Below are positions 14,387 to 15,873 of a DNA stretch of 15,873 nt, in pieces; the first letter of the stretch is position 1; each line of letters begins with the position of its first letter. The position numbers and the translations under genes were made by a program. The DNA is from Actinomycetota bacterium (lineage in GTDB: Bacteria; Actinomycetota; Actinomycetes; Propionibacteriales; Nocardioidaceae). The DNA lies in NCBI GenBank assembly GCA_009702305.1, contig WLIH01000008.1:1-15873 (forward strand), written 5' to 3'. The notes beneath the pieces are model-generated. The model was not told the DNA's origin. It ran no database searches and worked only from the letters and a program-made list of their open reading frames with translations.

Positions 14387-14484
14387 CTCGACATGATGAC
14401 GCGGATCGCCGGGTGGGAAACCTGCTCCTCCACAGGCTCCGGGTCGCTGCCACCGCGAGGGGGTCGGAGTGGGACCATGGAGCC
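14387..14484. promoter_or_regulatory. Divergent intergenic region, cpaB-like / HTH gene
   Basis: A 98-bp gap between two divergent starts. No clear -35/-10 pair is visible. A GGAG at 14479-14482 lies only two bases before the HTH gene ATG, and a better-spaced GGAGTGGG lies at 14466-14473. A product of the small HTH gene could bind here, but no operator-like repeat stands out. Confidence 0.3.
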
Positions 14485-14727
14485 ATGGCCGGATCTCCGC
14501 GATTCCTGACGCTCGCCGACGTGGCGGAGGTGCTCAGCACCTCGAGCGCCCAGGTCTACGCCCTGGTGCGCCGGGGCGAGCTGCCCGCGATCAAGATCGG
14601 TGGCCGGGGTCAGTGGCGCGTCGAGTCGACCCAGCTGGAGGACTACATCCAGCGGATGTACGCCGAGACGCGCACCTTCGTCGACGAGCACCCCTACGTC
14701 GAGGCGGCCGAGCGTCCCGAGGACTGA
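14485..14727 (+). CDS. Small excisionase/MerR-like helix-turn-helix DNA-binding protein
   Basis: The ATG at 14485 gives an 80-residue protein; the frame is open upstream but that part lacks family features. Residues 7-30 (FLTLADVAEVLSTSSAQVYALVRRGELPA) form the winged HTH typical of excisionase/BldC-type proteins. AIKIGGRGQWRVE is the wing, LEDYIQRMYAETRTFV the following helix, and an acidic tail closes it. Proteins of this kind bind direct repeats as oligomers and act as transcriptional regulators. No integrase, att site or phage gene is nearby, so a host regulator is more likely than a phage excisionase. It is divergent to the CpaB-like gene. Confidence 0.86.
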   Translation: MAGSPRFLTLADVAEVLSTSSAQVYALVRRGELPAIKIGGRGQWRVESTQLEDYIQRMYAETRTFVDEHPYVEAAERPED

Positions 14728-14742
14728 CTCGCGGGGCCCTGT

Positions 14743-14788
14743 GACGTCATACGGACGGGATGTCCCCTTGTGGCAGACGTATGACGTC
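14743..14788. repeat. Perfect 11-bp inverted repeat between convergent genes (possible terminator or protein-binding site)
   Basis: GACGTCATACG at 14743-14753 and its exact reverse complement CGTATGACGTC at 14778-14788 flank a 24-base spacer. The spacer contains a smaller competing hairpin (GGAC/GTCC, 14753-14765). The left arm lies within the 8-bp palindrome TGACGTCA (14742-14749). The repeat lies between the stops of the HTH gene (14727) and the htrA gene (14808). It could end both transcripts, though the loop is long and there is no T-run. No second copy is seen in the window. Confidence 0.6.
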
Positions 14789-14807
14789 CCGGGGCGGGTG
14801 GGCGGGT

Positions 14808-15873
14808 TCAGCCGACCTGAGGTCGCAGGGTGATGGAGATGGTGCGCTCGTCGCCCCCGCGCAGGACGGTGAAGTCGAGCGTCTCGCCGGGCTGGTGGGT
14901 CCGGATCGCGACGATCAGGGAGATGCCGTCGGTCACCCGCTGCCCCTCGACCGCGGTGATCACGTCGCCCTCCTCGAGCCCGGCCTCCTCGGCGGCGCTG
15001 TCGGCGGTGACCTCCTTGATCACCGCGCCGTCGCCGGTGTCCTGGCCCCCGGTCTGCACCTGGGCGCCGATCACCGGGTAGCGCGCCTCGCCCGTGCGCA
15101 GGATCTGGTCGGCGGTGACCTTGACCTGCTCGATCGGGATGGCGAACCCGACGCCGATGTTGCCCGACTCCCCGCCGGAGCTGCCCGTCGTGGCGATCGC
15201 GGAGTTGACCCCGACGACCTGACCGAGCAGGTTGACCAGCGGTCCGCCGGAGTTGCCGGGGTTGATCGCGGCGTCGGTCTGCACGGCGTTGATGTACGAC
15301 GAGTCGTTGGCCGAGTCGCCCGTGGTGACCGGTCGCTGCAGCGCGCTCACGATGCCGGCGGTCACCGTCGAGGTCAGACCCAGCGGCGAGCCGAACGCGA
15401 CGACCGTCTCGCCGACGCGCAGCGCGCTGGACGCCCCGAGGGACGCCGGCTGGAGACCGGTGGCGTCCTCGGCGTAGAGCACGGCCAGGTCGTAGACGGG
15501 GCTGCGGCCGACGACCGTGGCGTCGTAGCGGTTGCCGTCCTGGTCGACGATCTCGATCGGACCGTCGTCGGCGGCCGCCTCGGCGACCACGTGGTTGTTC
15601 GTGATGATGTGGCCCTGGCGGTCGAGGACGAATCCGGAGCCGGTCGCGCCGCCGTCCTGGCCGTCGTACTCCGCGGAGATCTGCACCGTGCTGGGCAGCA
15701 GGGTGGCCGCGACGTTGGCGATGGTGCCGTCGGCGGCCTTCAGGGGCGCCGCGGTGACGGTGTCGACCCCGGCGAGCCCGCCGCTGACGGACCCGGCGGC
15801 CGGGTCGTCGTCGCTGATCCGGTCGTAGGCGACAGCGCCGGCGAGCCCGCCGACCACCCCCACGACGAGGGCG
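14808..15873 (-). CDS. HtrA/DegP-type serine protease with PDZ domain (N-terminus outside the window)
   Basis: Envelope quality-control protease of family S1C. The frame continues past base 15873, so the start is missing; residue numbers below count from the GTG codon at 15863. A hydrophobic segment at the edge (ALVVGVVGGLAGAVAYDR) is the end of the membrane anchor. A low-complexity linker follows, then the protease: His91 in TNNHVV, Asp125 in YDLAVL, Ser205 in AINPGNSGGPL. AVNSAIATTGSSGGESGNIGVGFAIP-type sequence closes it. The PDZ domain spans about 270-351, with GAVIKEVTADSAAEEAGLEEGD and a TLRPQVG end. The triad is complete. Actinobacterial homologues include HtrA/PepD/DegP; which one cannot be told from this fragment. 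Confidence 0.93.
   Translation of the reverse strand, partial: ALVVGVVGGLAGAVAYDRISDDDPAAGSVSGGLAGVDTVTAAPLKAADGTIANVAATLLPSTVQISAEYDGQDGGATGSGFVLDRQGHIITNNHVVAEAAADDGPIEIVDQDGNRYDATVVGRSPVYDLAVLYAEDATGLQPASLGASSALRVGETVVAFGSPLGLTSTVTAGIVSALQRPVTTGDSANDSSYINAVQTDAAINPGNSGGPLVNLLGQVVGVNSAIATTGSSGGESGNIGVGFAIPIEQVKVTADQILRTGEARYPVIGAQVQTGGQDTGDGAVIKEVTADSAAEEAGLEEGDVITAVEGQRVTDGISLIVAIRTHQPGETLDFTVLRGGDERTISITLRPQVG

Noticed and set aside
14485..14727. The HTH gene as a phage or plasmid excisionase marking a mobile element
   Set aside because: No integrase, att repeat, tRNA or shift in base composition is visible around it.
14742..14749. TGACGTCA as a CRE-type regulatory site
   Set aside because: The match is to a eukaryotic factor site; here it is best seen as part of the larger inverted repeat.

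Overview
The window is a very GC-rich, densely packed chromosomal segment of an actinobacterium. The best guess is Nocardioides or a close relative in the Nocardioidaceae. The grounds are the GC-biased codon use, the gene families (Nei2-type glycosylase, Cys-less actinobacterial RpiB, stand-alone PruA, WS/DGAT, paired DUF2505-like proteins, a CpaE-like ATPase with a GAPGRTT P-loop) and overlapping stop/start junctions. The genus is inference. I see no rRNA, tRNA, CRISPR array, insertion sequence or phage gene. No stretch over 300 bases lacks a gene.

Layout. (1) Positions 1-4843, minus strand: a compact run starting with a SigE-like ECF sigma factor and an overlapping Cys-rich single-pass membrane protein. 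It continues with a LURP-one/scramblase-like protein, an HSL-family esterase, RpiB, a Nei/Fpg glycosylase and the N-terminus of a multi-pass membrane protein cut by the window edge. Gaps are 31 nt or less, so read-through along the whole run is plausible. (2) 4923-7190: an ABM-fold monooxygenase (+), tryptophan 2,3-dioxygenase (-) and two tandem DUF2505-like paralogues (+). (3) 7017-10638, minus strand: a WS/DGAT-like acyltransferase, a small DUF6912-like protein, PruA and a coupled 57-residue membrane peptide, joined by two 4-nt overlaps and one 39-nt gap. (4) 10784-12500, plus strand: a secreted lipoprotein with a cupredoxin-like tail, followed after 1 nt by a His-rich polytopic membrane protein. 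(5) 12463-14386, minus strand: a CpaB/RcpC-like SAF protein and a CpaE-like ATPase, facing a divergent small excisionase-type HTH gene (14485-14727, +). (6) 14808-15873, minus strand: an HtrA/DegP-type serine protease without its N-terminus.

How the genes fit together. Most are housekeeping or small metabolic units: base-excision repair, the pentose phosphate pathway, tryptophan and proline catabolism, envelope proteolysis. The parts least explained by known biology are these: the lipoprotein/membrane-protein pair at 10784-12500; the WS/DGAT homologue whose HHxxxDG motif reads HQVLVDG, without the expected catalytic His; the sigma factor with a disulfide-rich membrane partner lacking a zinc anti-sigma motif; the CpaB/CpaE pair with no visible pilus genes; and a perfect 11-bp inverted repeat between the convergent HTH and htrA genes.
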